From: Bacilli bacterium | GTDB lineage: Bacteria > Bacillota_I > Bacilli_A > RFN20 > CAG-288 | NCBI GenBank assembly: GCA_017470005.1 | Contig: JAFUFH010000090.1 | Location: 1-55,062, forward strand | Length of the DNA stretch: 55,062 bases | Reading direction: 5' to 3' | Made by a program: the position numbers and the translations under genes | The notes under the pieces: generated by a model | What the model saw: only the letters and a program-made list of their open reading frames with translations | Databases searched by the model: none | What the model was told of the DNA's origin: nothing | Part shown: positions 8,306 to 16,851 of the stretch, one piece after another | Numbering within the stretch: position 1 is the first letter of the stretch | Layout: the number at the start of each line of letters is the position of its first letter

Positions 8306-9586
8306 TTATTTGGATAAGGCTAAGTATTCTAAGGCGTTAGTGGAAGTGGCGGTGGTGAATTTCTTGGATCCACTAAATTTCTTGGCTTCAAGATATTCGG
8401 CACCAGTTTCATAATATTTGGTTCCAACGACTTCTTGAGAACCGGTTTCAGGATCATATTTGATATCTTTATCGGCGCTCTTTTCTTTCATTTCAGGAGT
8501 CCAGTTGGCGGTATCCACATAGTAAGAAGAGTCATAGGCCATAACAATTCTTGTAGGTTCAGATAAAGTGTAATAAACCGTATCTTCATCTAAATCGTCT
8601 ACTTCAGAAGTGAAAGTTCCGTAATACTTGGTCAAATAGTTATCTCTTTCATTGGCGGTAGCATCATTTCCTTCATCAGGAAGGATGACGGCAGAGAAGC
8701 AAGAAGAGGAGATGGTTAAACAATAAGTGTTATCGTTGAAAACCTTTAAATCTTGATAGGCGAAAGTGGTGAGATAGTAGTTATAAGTAGGTCTCATGTT
8801 GGAATAAGACATCTTGGCGGGAGAGAGGAATTCATTGGAGAGATTCTTGTCGATATCGGTCTTCTTGGTGGCGGGAGCATTGGCGACAGGTTTGTTATCT
8901 TTGGAGAAGACATCTAAGAATTCTAAGGCAGAGTTCTTCTTCGCGGTGGTCAAAGTGACAGGAGCAAACTTCTTAGCTTCAAGATATTCGGCACCAGTTT
9001 CATAATATTTGGTTCCAACAACTTCTTGAGAACCAGTTTCAGGATCATATTTGATATCTTTATCGGCGCTCTTTTCTCTCATAGCGGGAGTCCAGTTGTC
9101 GGTATCGACCGCATAAGCGGAATCATAAGCCATGACGATACGAGAAGGTTCAGATAAAGTGAAATAGACCGTATCCTCGTCTAATTCGTCGACTTCAGAG
9201 ACAAAGGCACCATAATATCTAGTGATATAATTATCTCTTTCATTAGCGGTAGCATCGTTTCCTTCAGCAGGAAGGATGACAGCAGAGAAACAAGTGGAAG
9301 AGATGGTTAAACAATAGGTGTTGTCAGAATAAGTTTCTAAGGTTTCGAAAGTGAAAGTGGTGAGATAGTAGTTATAAGTAGGTCTCATATTGGAATAAGA
9401 CATCTTAGCGGGGGAAATGTAGTTTCCAGTTAACGTGGCTTCTTTTCCTTCCCCGGAAGTAGTATCTTCCTGAGTCGTGGTATTAGGAAGAGTGGTTTCT
9501 CCAGCGGTAGTAGGATTAGAGGTTCCACAGCCAACTAAAGCGATGGAGGCTAGTGCTAAAACGGAAGTAACAAATAGCTTTTTCAT
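8306..9586 (-). CDS. Lipoprotein with two nearly identical tandem domains
   Basis: The 426-residue lipoprotein has a signal peptide with lipobox LVGC (Cys20), a Thr-rich linker, then two copies of a domain of about 170 residues starting with SPAKMSYSNMRPTYNYYL and ending near TGAEYLEAKKF. The copies share long identical stretches, including EGNDATANERDNY and KSADKDIKYDPETGSQ. Each has two Cys in TYCLTISSxCFSAVILP, which might form a disulfide. I recognise no enzyme motif; a glycan-binding or structural role is guessed from the neighbours. It is the first gene of the GH3 operon, with AAAAGGAG before the ATG and a predicted LytTR-controlled promoter upstream. Confidence 0.8.
   Translation of the reverse strand: MKKLFVTSVLALASIALVGCGTSNPTTAGETTLPNTTTQEDTTSGEGKEATLTGNYISPAKMSYSNMRPTYNYYLTTFTFETLETYSDNTYCLTISSTCFSAVILPAEGNDATANERDNYITRYYGAFVSEVDELDEDTVYFTLSEPSRIVMAYDSAYAVDTDNWTPAMREKSADKDIKYDPETGSQEVVGTKYYETGAEYLEAKKFAPVTLTTAKKNSALEFLDVFSKDNKPVANAPATKKTDIDKNLSNEFLSPAKMSYSNMRPTYNYYLTTFAYQDLKVFNDNTYCLTISSSCFSAVILPDEGNDATANERDNYLTKYYGTFTSEVDDLDEDTVYYTLSEPTRIVMAYDSSYYVDTANWTPEMKEKSADKDIKYDPETGSQEVVGTKYYETGAEYLEAKKFSGSKKFTTATSTNALEYLALSK
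8320..9430 (-). repeat. Direct duplication, period about 591 bp
   Basis: Matching DNA stretches recur with an offset of 591 bp (for example AGATATTCGG at 8391 and 8982), equal to 197 codons, and produce the two domains of the lipoprotein gene. The high DNA identity points to a recent duplication or ongoing gene conversion. Confidence 0.85.
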
Positions 9587-9616
9587 GATATAAATCTCCT
9601 TTTATTTGCTTATTAG

Positions 9617-9665
9617 AGCCCCTACGGCTTCTAATCTAGTTAAGAGTTTATAAGACATAGGGGCT
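9617..9665. repeat. 8-bp inverted repeat flanking a promoter
   Basis: AGCCCCTA (9617-9624) and TAGGGGCT (9658-9665) are perfect complements 33 bp apart and bracket the -10 box of the lipoprotein operon. There is no T-run on the minus strand, so it is not a classic terminator for the upstream rhamnosidase gene. It could fold only in read-through RNA. Confidence 0.5.
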
Positions 9666-9712
9666 AGAATTTCTTCAACGGCGAAAATTGACGTTTTGAA
9701 GTCAAAAATTGT
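9645..9712 (-). promoter_or_regulatory. Predicted LytTR operator and promoter of the GH3/lipoprotein operon
   Basis: Read on the minus strand, two direct repeats ACAATTTTTG (9712-9703) and TCAATTTTCG (9691-9682) start 21 bp apart, as LytTR-family regulators require (9-bp half-sites with a 12-bp gap). A -10 candidate follows after 29 nt (TATAAA, 9652-9647) or 31 nt (TAAACT, 9650-9645). No good -35 box is present, as expected for an activated promoter. Confidence 0.7.
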
Positions 9713-9719
9713 TAAAAAG

Positions 9720-12206
9720 TTACTGAACGGTGATGGTGTGAGTACCGTTACTGAGGTGTAACGCTCTCTCTTCTAAGGCGACAGATTCTCCATCGAGAGT
9801 GACTTGATTTCCAAAGGAAGGATCAAGGAGGAGTCTTCCTCCATCGTTAGGACAAGTGACTTGGATGGTGGTCTTTTCTTCTTTTGTTTCTAAAGTAAAG
9901 GAGAGAAGACCATCGGGAGTGGTTGCAGAAGCTTGATAGGAAGAGGAGACTCCGTAAGCGGGTTTGATCTGATAACTTTGGTATCCTGCACTCAAAGGTT
10001 GAATGCCAGCAAAGTATTTGCTCATGACCACTAATGGACCACCCGCCCATCCGTGATTGATGGTTCCAGAATCCGGAGCGGGATCCCACTCTTCCCAGAG
10101 AGTAGAAGCTTCGTATTCAATCATTCCTTTATAACGGGTGAGCATTCTCTGTTTTGCTTCAGTGAAACGATTCATCTTGGCTAAGGCTTCATCCACAAAT
10201 CTTTCCATATAAGGGGATGCGTAAGCCGTATTGACCAAAAGGGAAGTGACTAAGTCATAATCCTTTTCCTTCACAAGACCAGAGAGAACAGCAAGGGCGT
10301 TTCCTCTATCATCATAGGGACGTCTTATTCCATCACTAGTCACAGATGCAAAACCATTTTCGGTTCTATAGATGCTATCAAAGACAGATTGGATGGAGTT
10401 TCTTCTCTGTTCAAAGAGGGTTTTATCTTCGTCTTTCAATTCTCCAACTTCTTTTCCAAGAAGCAGGACTCTCTCTAATGCCCAGTAATACCAGCACTGT
10501 TCCATCAAATCCGAATCGGTATTGTTTCCCCAGTCGACCCAGGGGAATGTACCATTTCGATATTGAACAGTTCCATTTTTATTCATATTCCATAATTTGA
10601 GATAGTTTACATAAATGGGAAGAATGAGCTTCATGGTCTCTTTATCCCCGGTGTGGAGGTAGTAATCATAAGTGGTGATGATACAAGCTAAGTTTTGCAT
10701 CGGGATCTCGTTGGTAGTCTTACTTGGCCAACGGGAAGGAATGACATCCTTCATATCCCCTTCATCTGTGACCCAACCAAGAAGAGAAGTGTAAGTCTTT
10801 TTGGCTAAGGCCCAACCATCGCTATCTAAGGCATAAAGAGTTTCTGCAATTTGGTTAGCGGCATCTCCGGTGTAGGGAGAACGTTCTCTTTCTGGGCAAT
10901 CCATGTAGTTATCTCTCATGCAGATGCGAAGAGTATTGGATGCTTTTTTCCAAAGAGTATCTAAATCTTTGTTATCGGATTGATACTGTCCGGTTTGAAG
11001 AGCGTTGTATCTTGTTTTTCTATAGCCAACTTTGGTGATAGTGATACCCGCAGGGACTTCCATGATGAATTGATAACCGGTTCTATAATAGAGTTGTTGA
11101 TATTCTTGTTTTCCTTCTATGGTGACATAATCGTCCATGAAGGAAGTGGTTCCTTGTGTGGTTTTGGTGTTGGTGTAGAAGGTGATCACTTTTCCTTTTT
11201 CATCTGCTTCTAATTCGAAGTAAGGAAGGAATTGTTGATTCTCATCTAAGGCAAAGGTAAGAATGCTATCGCTGGTGGTTTTCTTTCCTAAGACCGAGTG
11301 TATATCTTCCATGTCTGTCACTTCTTCATCAAAAGCAAAGGGAGGAATTTCACAATAATAAGTGTCACCGAAAGGAAGATTTCCAGGAAGGCAAAGTAAG
11401 CTAGCATCATCCCAGGTGGAATCATCTAAGCTTTCATCGGTGAAATCTTCTTTGAAGGAAGCGTCAAAATAGATATCTCTTTCGGCTAAGAAAGAAGAGG
11501 TGGGGTGATTGGGATATTTCTCCTTGAGGTTAGATTTGTTTCGATAGGCAGCGATTCTTTTGACTTTGGTTTTGGAATCGGAGACGATATGTTCCTCTCC
11601 TAAAGATAAGTCATAAAGAAGACCACCTTGGAAATTCTCTTCATCTTTTTTTGCAGCGATAGAAGAGTTTCCACTTTGTCCCCAGAAGACGACTTCAAAG
11701 ACAATCAGGTTTTCGCCTTGCTTCAAATGAGACGTGACATCAAAATTGGAATAATAAGAGTCATGTTCACTCATACCTCTTTTGATGTTTCCATCTACGA
11801 CAACTAATTTACCGTTGATCCAAACGGTGACTTTATCTGCCGCAGATAAAGAAAGAATCGCTTTAGAAGGAATTTGATTGACCTGGAATTTTCTGCGGAA
11901 AGCAAAATAGGAATCGGCGGGAGTTTTGCTATACCAAATCCATTTAGCTCCATTCCAAGCAGGAGCTTCTTTCTTTAATGAGGATAATTTGGATAGGTAA
12001 GGCAAATGAGAAGTGTCTTCTTTTCCTTCTGGATAAAGATATTCTTCGACTTCTTCCTCGGGGGTAGTAATGCTTTCTTGACTTTCTTCTGTTGAGGTAG
12101 TCGTGGTGGTAGCAGGAGTAGTTTGGCTAGGAGAAGTGATGGCACTTTCCCCACAAGAAGTAAGGAAGGTTAAACTGATCAAGGATAACAAGATTTTCTT
12201 TTTCAT
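9720..12206 (-). CDS. GH78 alpha-L-rhamnosidase lipoprotein
   Basis: It removes terminal alpha-linked L-rhamnose from glycans or plant glycosides outside the cell. The 828-residue protein has a lipobox (LTSC, Cys18) and a Ser/Thr-rich linker (19-50). A sandwich domain opening with AKWIWYSKTP (about 87-200) precedes the (alpha/alpha)6 barrel. The motif DCPERERSPYTGD at 436-448 places Asp436, Glu441 and Asp448 where the known catalytic-site residues lie in the Bacillus GL1 enzyme RhaB (Asp567, Glu572, Asp579). WEEWDP further on suits the family. A beta-sandwich closes the protein. The gene has AAAAGGA before the ATG and its own predicted LytTR operator. The next operon starts just downstream without a clear terminator between them. 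Confidence 0.9.
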   Translation of the reverse strand: MKKKILLSLISLTFLTSCGESAITSPSQTTPATTTTTSTEESQESITTPEEEVEEYLYPEGKEDTSHLPYLSKLSSLKKEAPAWNGAKWIWYSKTPADSYFAFRRKFQVNQIPSKAILSLSAADKVTVWINGKLVVVDGNIKRGMSEHDSYYSNFDVTSHLKQGENLIVFEVVFWGQSGNSSIAAKKDEENFQGGLLYDLSLGEEHIVSDSKTKVKRIAAYRNKSNLKEKYPNHPTSSFLAERDIYFDASFKEDFTDESLDDSTWDDASLLCLPGNLPFGDTYYCEIPPFAFDEEVTDMEDIHSVLGKKTTSDSILTFALDENQQFLPYFELEADEKGKVITFYTNTKTTQGTTSFMDDYVTIEGKQEYQQLYYRTGYQFIMEVPAGITITKVGYRKTRYNALQTGQYQSDNKDLDTLWKKASNTLRICMRDNYMDCPERERSPYTGDAANQIAETLYALDSDGWALAKKTYTSLLGWVTDEGDMKDVIPSRWPSKTTNEIPMQNLACIITTYDYYLHTGDKETMKLILPIYVNYLKLWNMNKNGTVQYRNGTFPWVDWGNNTDSDLMEQCWYYWALERVLLLGKEVGELKDEDKTLFEQRRNSIQSVFDSIYRTENGFASVTSDGIRRPYDDRGNALAVLSGLVKEKDYDLVTSLLVNTAYASPYMERFVDEALAKMNRFTEAKQRMLTRYKGMIEYEASTLWEEWDPAPDSGTINHGWAGGPLVVMSKYFAGIQPLSAGYQSYQIKPAYGVSSSYQASATTPDGLLSFTLETKEEKTTIQVTCPNDGGRLLLDPSFGNQVTLDGESVALEERALHLSNGTHTITVQ

Positions 12207-12232
12207 ATTAAAAGTTCCTTTTTTGTGATAAT

Positions 12233-12300
12233 ATTTTATTTAGGGAAAACACAAACATTTGTTTAAGAACAAAAATTGTATTTATAAAAGCAAAAATTGA
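12233..12300 (-). promoter_or_regulatory. Predicted LytTR operator and promoter of the rhamnosidase gene
   Basis: On the minus strand TCAATTTTTG (12300-12291) and ACAATTTTTG (12279-12270) start 21 bp apart. TAAAAT (12238-12233) follows after 31 nt as the -10 box. The first repeat also touches the divergent promoter of the two-component genes. Confidence 0.75.
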
Positions 12301-12306
12301 TATATA
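12298..12306 (+). promoter_or_regulatory. Extended -10 promoter of the two-component operon
   Basis: TGA-TATATA fits an extended -10 box and ends 14 nt before the ATG at 12321. No Shine-Dalgarno site is visible. Its TG overlaps one LytTR half-site. Confidence 0.45.
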
Positions 12307-12320
12307 AAGATTGAAAAAGC

Positions 12321-13034
12321 ATGGAATTGGTTAAAATTGTCATCCTGGAAGATGAAAAAGAACACTCGGACAAGTTGATTTCTTTCCTGAATCAGTATTC
12401 TCAAGAGACAGGAAAGGTTTCTTTTGATATCCGTCTTTATGAAGCTCCATTGGAATTCATGGAGACCTTCCGTTATGATGCCGATATCATCTTTTTAGAT
12501 ATTCAAATGCCAGGAATGACCGGAATGGATGTCGCCCATGAAATTCGTAAGCAAGACCAGGATGTTACACTCATCTTCATCACGGCTTTAACCCAATATG
12601 CTGTGGAAGGATATTCCGTGCAAGCTGAAGACTATATCTTAAAACCAATTTCTTACCCTGAATTCAAAATGAAAATGGTAAGATCCCTTTCTAGAATCGT
12701 CTTGAAAGGTGGCAAATATCTCACCTTTATCAACAATGAGACCATTCAAAAGGTGTCTTTAGATAGCATCACTTATATCGAGACAGATATGCATCGTCTT
12801 CTTTTCCATGACAACGAAGGCTTTTGCTTTGTCAAACATCAATCCATGAAAGAATGTGAAGAAGAATTAAAAGGAACCGATTTCCTTAGAATCAATTCTT
12901 CCTATTTAGTGAATTTAAGATATGCTGTCAATATCAGCAACGGGGACATGCTTCTCAACGATGGTACCAGACTCAAGATTTCTCGACCGAGAATGTCTGA
13001 AGTTTGCTCTGAATTTGCTCAATTTAAGAAATAG
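12321..13034 (+). CDS. LytTR-family response regulator (AgrA-like)
   Basis: This is the DNA-binding half of a two-component system. Residues 1-125 form a receiver domain with an acidic pocket (ILEDE, Glu10/Asp11), phosphorylation site Asp60 in FLDIQMPG, and Lys108 in ILKP. Residues about 130-235 form a LytTR domain (KYLTFINNETIQKVSL ... FLRINSSYLVNL), the fold that binds paired 9-bp direct repeats. The kinase gene follows after 3 nt. The gene is divergent from the rhamnosidase, and four matching operators lie within 8 kb. It likely activates the glycosidase genes. The transcript leader appears to be very short, with no Shine-Dalgarno site. Confidence 0.92.
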   Translation: MELVKIVILEDEKEHSDKLISFLNQYSQETGKVSFDIRLYEAPLEFMETFRYDADIIFLDIQMPGMTGMDVAHEIRKQDQDVTLIFITALTQYAVEGYSVQAEDYILKPISYPEFKMKMVRSLSRIVLKGGKYLTFINNETIQKVSLDSITYIETDMHRLLFHDNEGFCFVKHQSMKECEEELKGTDFLRINSSYLVNLRYAVNISNGDMLLNDGTRLKISRPRMSEVCSEFAQFKK

Positions 13035-13037
13035 TAT

Positions 13038-14393
13038 ATGACAATCATTTATTTTTTGCGTACATGGGGTGCAATCACTAGCTTTTATACCATGCTCTAT
13101 GAATGGGAAATCATTCAGCATTTGGTATGTATTTTCCTTTTTAATTGGCATCTTCCAAAACGCAAATATACATGGCTTTATTGTACCATCGGAACTGTTT
13201 TGATGCTCGGGTGGGGCTTTTTGCTTGGATTTTTAAGAGATTTGTGGCCCGATTCCAATCTTTTTAAAATCTTCGCTACTCTTTCTTTATATAGTTTCTC
13301 GTTATTTATCACCTTCTTCTGCTATAACGAAAAACATTGGTCCCACGTATTCTTAAGCTGGATTACCGCATTGTGTGTAAGGGAAGTGATTGATGCAGGT
13401 TATGCTCTAATTTGTATGTCTACAGGACAAAACCCACGTCTTGGTATCATTCAGTTTATCGATAATGATATCTTCAATCTAGTGATGTATGATCTCATGC
13501 ATATCGTCTTTGCTATCGCTTTGTATTTCTTGTTGAGAAAACGTATTCATTTGGTGGAAGATCGCTCCATTTCTTTGCGTATCATCATCATTTCATTAAC
13601 GATGTTATTTGCGCTGGTTTTAATCAAAACATTTGTTGTGATCAATTCGGAATCGGCAATACCTTTGTACGGGTGTTGTGAAGCATTAATCTTACTTGTT
13701 TCTGCCCTTCTTTTATTTGTAAGAGCGGACATTTTAAGAGAATCTTCCTTCAAAGTGGAACAAAGAATCATGGATCAAGTTTTAGCCGAAAACAAAAAAC
13801 AATATCAGTCTTTGAAGACCAATATTGATATTGTGAATATGAAAGCTCACGACTTAAAACATCAGTTAGAAAAATACCAAGATAAACTGACCCAAGAAGA
13901 AGTGGAATCCTTAAGAAATGCGGTAGATGTTTATGACAAAGATATCCGTACTGGATCTCCTGTCTTAGATACCGTTCTATATGTCGAGCACCTTGTTTGT
14001 GACAAACATCAGATTCAATTCACCTATCTATGTGATGGGCATCAGTTAGAGAACTTCTCCTCTAGTCAGCTCTATTATCTCTTCTCGAATATCATTGATA
14101 ATGCTATCGATGCTTGCAAGGATGTGCCTGTGGAAAATAGAATCATTTCTTTCAATATTCGACAAAAAGATAATCAAATTGTCATTGATTCTTGTAATTA
14201 TTTTGAGGGATCTAGAAATATTCAAGATGGTGTGATGGAGACGACAAAGAAGAATAAAGCCCATCATGGATATGGATTAAAATCTATCAAGATGATTGTG
14301 GAACAAAACAAAGGTAGTATGAATATTCATACCGAAAATAATATGTTCTTTATGGTAATCAACCTACCGATACCCGAAAAGAAAACGATTTAA
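13038..14393 (+). CDS. GHKL sensor histidine kinase (AgrC-like)
   Basis: The 451-residue kinase has about six membrane helices in residues 8-230, a coiled-coil linker (about 235-265), the phospho-acceptor motif AHDLKHQ (His271), and an ATPase domain of the HATPase_c_5 type with N-box NIIDNAIDAC (351-360) and G-box GYGLKSI (411-417). This is the layout of AgrC and other peptide- or small-molecule-sensing kinases. No AgrD-like peptide gene or AgrB is nearby, so the signal may be a sugar product or a peptide encoded elsewhere. It is the second gene of the pair. Its stop overlaps the stop of the convergent isomerase gene by 3 nt. Confidence 0.9.
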   Translation: MTIIYFLRTWGAITSFYTMLYEWEIIQHLVCIFLFNWHLPKRKYTWLYCTIGTVLMLGWGFLLGFLRDLWPDSNLFKIFATLSLYSFSLFITFFCYNEKHWSHVFLSWITALCVREVIDAGYALICMSTGQNPRLGIIQFIDNDIFNLVMYDLMHIVFAIALYFLLRKRIHLVEDRSISLRIIIISLTMLFALVLIKTFVVINSESAIPLYGCCEALILLVSALLLFVRADILRESSFKVEQRIMDQVLAENKKQYQSLKTNIDIVNMKAHDLKHQLEKYQDKLTQEEVESLRNAVDVYDKDIRTGSPVLDTVLYVEHLVCDKHQIQFTYLCDGHQLENFSSSQLYYLFSNIIDNAIDACKDVPVENRIISFNIRQKDNQIVIDSCNYFEGSRNIQDGVMETTKKNKAHHGYGLKSIKMIVEQNKGSMNIHTENNMFFMVINLPIPEKKTI

Positions 14394-15274
14394 TGATTGT
14401 TTTGATGAGAGTGGAATAGTTTCTGCTCTCTTTTATATTGGCTGATGAAATCAAAGCTTACACAAAGAGATTCGATGGGGTTTTTATGTAAGTAATGTTT
14501 GTGTTGTTCTAAAATGACCGCCTCGACTTCATTCTCTTGATCTTGCTTTAAGAAGGCGAGGAGGTTTAAATTTCCTGTTCCTAGTTCCACCGCTTCATTG
14601 GAAATGATGGGTGTCATGAATTTTTTGTGACTTAAATTTCCGTGATCACAGATGTGATGAAGTTTTTGTCTTTTTCCTAATTTCTTCATGTAGAAAAGAG
14701 CATCCACCCCAGAGATAGAGGGCCAATAGCTATCAAATTCAAAAGAAACATAGTCGGGATCGGTGTTTTCGATGATGAAGTCATAGGCTAATCTATCGGG
14801 AGTAACATGAACAAATTCTACATTATGATTGTGATATAAGAACGTAAGGCCGTGCTCAGATAAGTTCTTTCCTATCTTGTTGAGACGTTCCGCAAGAGCG
14901 AGCACTTCTTTCTTAGAACTATACTCAAATTGATATAAGCCAGTTAAAACAATGTTGTGTGTTTGAAATAAGGTTGCTTCTTTCACCACATCGTCAAGTC
15001 TTTTTTCTAAGGTGTCGATATCTTCGTGAATCGAAAAGACTTTCAAGGAGACTTGATCTAATAACTCTTTCCAATTCATCTTGCCAGAATTCTTGATGGG
15101 CATCCCACTCATGGAAGTTAAAAATTTGACAATCCAGGGGCTTTTTCGAATCATGAAACCATTCAATTCGATGCCATCATATCCAGAAGCTTGGATGATT
15201 TTTAACGCATTGAGTGCATTCTTTTTATTGCTAAGGACTTTCCCTAATTGTAATTGTTGAACACCAAATTCCAT
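14390..15274 (-). CDS. Sugar phosphate isomerase/epimerase-like TIM-barrel protein
   Basis: The 294-residue protein belongs to the xylose-isomerase-like TIM-barrel superfamily (AP_endonuc_2). It has the early segment ASGYDGIELNGF, the HNH pair in LTFLYHNHNVEF, and acidic metal ligands in SFEFDSYW and near its end. No signal peptide is present, so it works in the cytoplasm. Relatives isomerise or epimerise free sugars or inositols, and the neighbours suggest a rhamnose- or glucose-derived product, but the substrate cannot be read. It is transcribed alone from a predicted LytTR-controlled promoter. No terminator is visible on its strand after the stop. Confidence 0.8.
   Translation of the reverse strand: MEFGVQQLQLGKVLSNKKNALNALKIIQASGYDGIELNGFMIRKSPWIVKFLTSMSGMPIKNSGKMNWKELLDQVSLKVFSIHEDIDTLEKRLDDVVKEATLFQTHNIVLTGLYQFEYSSKKEVLALAERLNKIGKNLSEHGLTFLYHNHNVEFVHVTPDRLAYDFIIENTDPDYVSFEFDSYWPSISGVDALFYMKKLGKRQKLHHICDHGNLSHKKFMTPIISNEAVELGTGNLNLLAFLKQDQENEVEAVILEQHKHYLHKNPIESLCVSFDFISQYKREQKLFHSHQNNH
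14407..14434 (+). terminator. Probable terminator of the two-component operon
   Basis: GAGAGT (14407-14412) pairs with GCTCTC (14425-14430), followed by TTTT. It lies inside the 3' end of the convergent isomerase gene. The stem is short, so termination may be partial. Confidence 0.45.
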
Positions 15275-15307
15275 AAGCTGCCTCCCTCTAAGTCTTTATT
15301 TGACAAC

Positions 15308-15375
15308 ATTATAAAAGGAAAAAAGGAATGTTTTTTTCTTTCGTCAATTTCTGTCTTTTTACAATCAAAAATTGA
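15308..15375 (-). promoter_or_regulatory. Predicted LytTR operator and promoter of the isomerase gene
   Basis: On the minus strand TCAATTTTTG (15375-15366) and the weaker ACAGAAATTG (15354-15345) start 21 bp apart. A perfect TATAAT (15313-15308) follows after 31 nt. Confidence 0.7.
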
Positions 15376-15377
15376 TG

Positions 15378-15409
15378 AAGAAAACCCGTCTGCTTTTGCA
15401 AACGGGTTT
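15378..15409 (-). terminator. Terminator of the lipoprotein gene
   Basis: AAACCCGT (15382-15389) pairs with ACGGGTTT (15402-15409), with an inner TGC/GCA step. A short T-rich tail follows on the minus strand. Confidence 0.65.
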
Positions 15410-15434
15410 AGAAAAGGTTTATGAATGAAGCTTA

Positions 15435-16766
15435 TTATCTAGCCATGGTAGCAGTGTGTTCAACACTGTTGGCATCAACATATTTGAAGGAGTAGTTGTT
15501 GAAGGACCAAGTTCCGGTTTCAGTTAATTTATAGGAAGTGAAGTAGAATTTATAAGTACCATCCTTTAAGCAATCAAAGGTGCAAGAGGCATTTTCACCT
15601 TCTTTCACTTCTTGAGCAAAGCTGAATAGGACGTCAGTATCGCCTTCAACAGGTTGATAATTTAAGGCACTAGCGGTGCTCCAAACAGCAGCGGAGCAAA
15701 CAAATCTAGCCTTCAATTGAGCAGAGGCGACAGCAACATAATCGAAGTAAAGAGTGCCTTGAGAGTAGGAAGGGCCTTCTTGTTCACCACCAGATTCTTT
15801 GCCGATCAAGTTAGAGACATCTTCGCAGTAGAAGTTGTATCTAGCAACATAATCACCATAGACAGCTTCTTCCCAAGCGATGGTAGCGGATTTGTTTTCG
15901 GCGATAACAGCTTCACGAGGAGTTCCACCGATGACAACAGTCAACTTTTCCTCTTTGTAAGACCAAGAGATTTCACCCTTAGGATAGTAACCAATCAAAG
16001 CGCCATTTTTATCTAATCTTGCACCATAATCGGAACCAGTGTTATCGGCGAAGAGATAGAGCTTTTCTTTGGTTTCAGTATCTTCAAAGATAGCAGCGTA
16101 TTCTTCAGGTTCAACGAATTTATAGCTGGTTTCTTGGATGAATTCATCTAAAGTTTCATAAGGATCAGCATTGTATTCTAATTTGACAGAACGGCCAGAG
16201 ATACCGATCGGAATGGTGAAATTAGAGATATTTAAGGGAGTTTCATCATCAGAAGCAAAGTTGATGAGGTAAGTGTTCTTACCAGTGATGGGTTGACCAG
16301 TTTGTCCCTTGACACCATCAACGATGTTGACAACGGCTTTGATGCATTCATTATCGTCATCATCAGTAGCGAGGCCCCAGACACCATCAAACCATTTGGT
16401 AAGGTTTTTGTTTTCTTCCGCAGCGGAAGTATCTAAGGAATATATAGAATATCCGTATCCGTCTAACTTACCATCGGCATAAAGATTCAAGATATAAGAG
16501 TAGGCGAAACCGAAGTTGGCCATTTCGGTGTTGACACCAGTCCACTGATATTGAAGAGTGTGTTCTTTTTGTTCTTCTTCAGAATTGGTGGTGTTTTCTC
16601 CCGCAGTAGTGTTAGGGGTGTTTTCTCCCGAAGTAGTGTTAGGGGTGGTCTGTTGAGCAGTAGTTTCTGTGGGATTGGTGTTGCTAGCGGGAGTTTCACC
16701 GCAGGAAGCCATACCGAAAACGGAGATAGTAGAGAGTGCCAATAAGGCTAATCTTTTTAATTTCAT
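15435..16766 (-). CDS. Lipoprotein of unknown function in the glycosidase locus
   Basis: The function is not recognised. The 443-residue protein has a signal peptide with lipobox MASC (Cys21) and a Thr/Asn/Pro-rich linker (about 25-65) containing repeated NTTxGENT units. A long extracytoplasmic region rich in Tyr, Asp and beta-prone stretches follows. Its last third looks like a carbohydrate-binding-type sandwich (a segment like ENASCTFDCLKDGTYKFYFTSY), by appearance only. It follows the second GH3 gene by 85 nt, with AAAGGAGG before its ATG and no promoter that I can see, so it is probably the second gene of that operon. Confidence 0.75.
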   Translation of the reverse strand: MKLKRLALLALSTISVFGMASCGETPASNTNPTETTAQQTTPNTTSGENTPNTTAGENTTNSEEEQKEHTLQYQWTGVNTEMANFGFAYSYILNLYADGKLDGYGYSIYSLDTSAAEENKNLTKWFDGVWGLATDDDDNECIKAVVNIVDGVKGQTGQPITGKNTYLINFASDDETPLNISNFTIPIGISGRSVKLEYNADPYETLDEFIQETSYKFVEPEEYAAIFEDTETKEKLYLFADNTGSDYGARLDKNGALIGYYPKGEISWSYKEEKLTVVIGGTPREAVIAENKSATIAWEEAVYGDYVARYNFYCEDVSNLIGKESGGEQEGPSYSQGTLYFDYVAVASAQLKARFVCSAAVWSTASALNYQPVEGDTDVLFSFAQEVKEGENASCTFDCLKDGTYKFYFTSYKLTETGTWSFNNYSFKYVDANSVEHTATMAR

Positions 16767-16801
16767 CTTTTTATCCTCCTTTAAAATTTGATGTAAGATG
16801 A

Positions 16802-16830
16802 TCGCTCTCTTTTTTGAAAGGAGAGAGCGA
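16802..16830 (-). other. Intercistronic hairpin between GH3 and lipoprotein genes
   Basis: TCGCTCTC (16802-16809) and GAGAGCGA (16823-16830) are perfect complements. No T-run follows on the transcribed strand, so a stability or processing hairpin is more likely than a terminator. Confidence 0.5.
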
Positions 16831-16851
16831 GAACCTTAGGAAAAAACAGAA

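Noticed and set aside
8320-9430. Possible CRISPR or mobile repeat
   Set aside because: Two 591-bp units in frame inside one gene, with no short spacers; it is a domain duplication.
9617-9665. Rho-independent terminator of the rhamnosidase gene
   Set aside because: The arms are 33 bp apart, no T-run follows, and the repeat encloses the next operon's -10 box.
9847-10089. 80-codon frame inside the rhamnosidase gene
   Set aside because: Same-strand shadow inside a well-supported GH78 gene; no start site.
12207-14440. agrD-like signal peptide gene near the AgrC-like kinase
   Set aside because: The divergent gap (12207-12320) is filled by operators and promoters, and the 3' side is convergent and overlapping; no short frame with a ribosome site was found.
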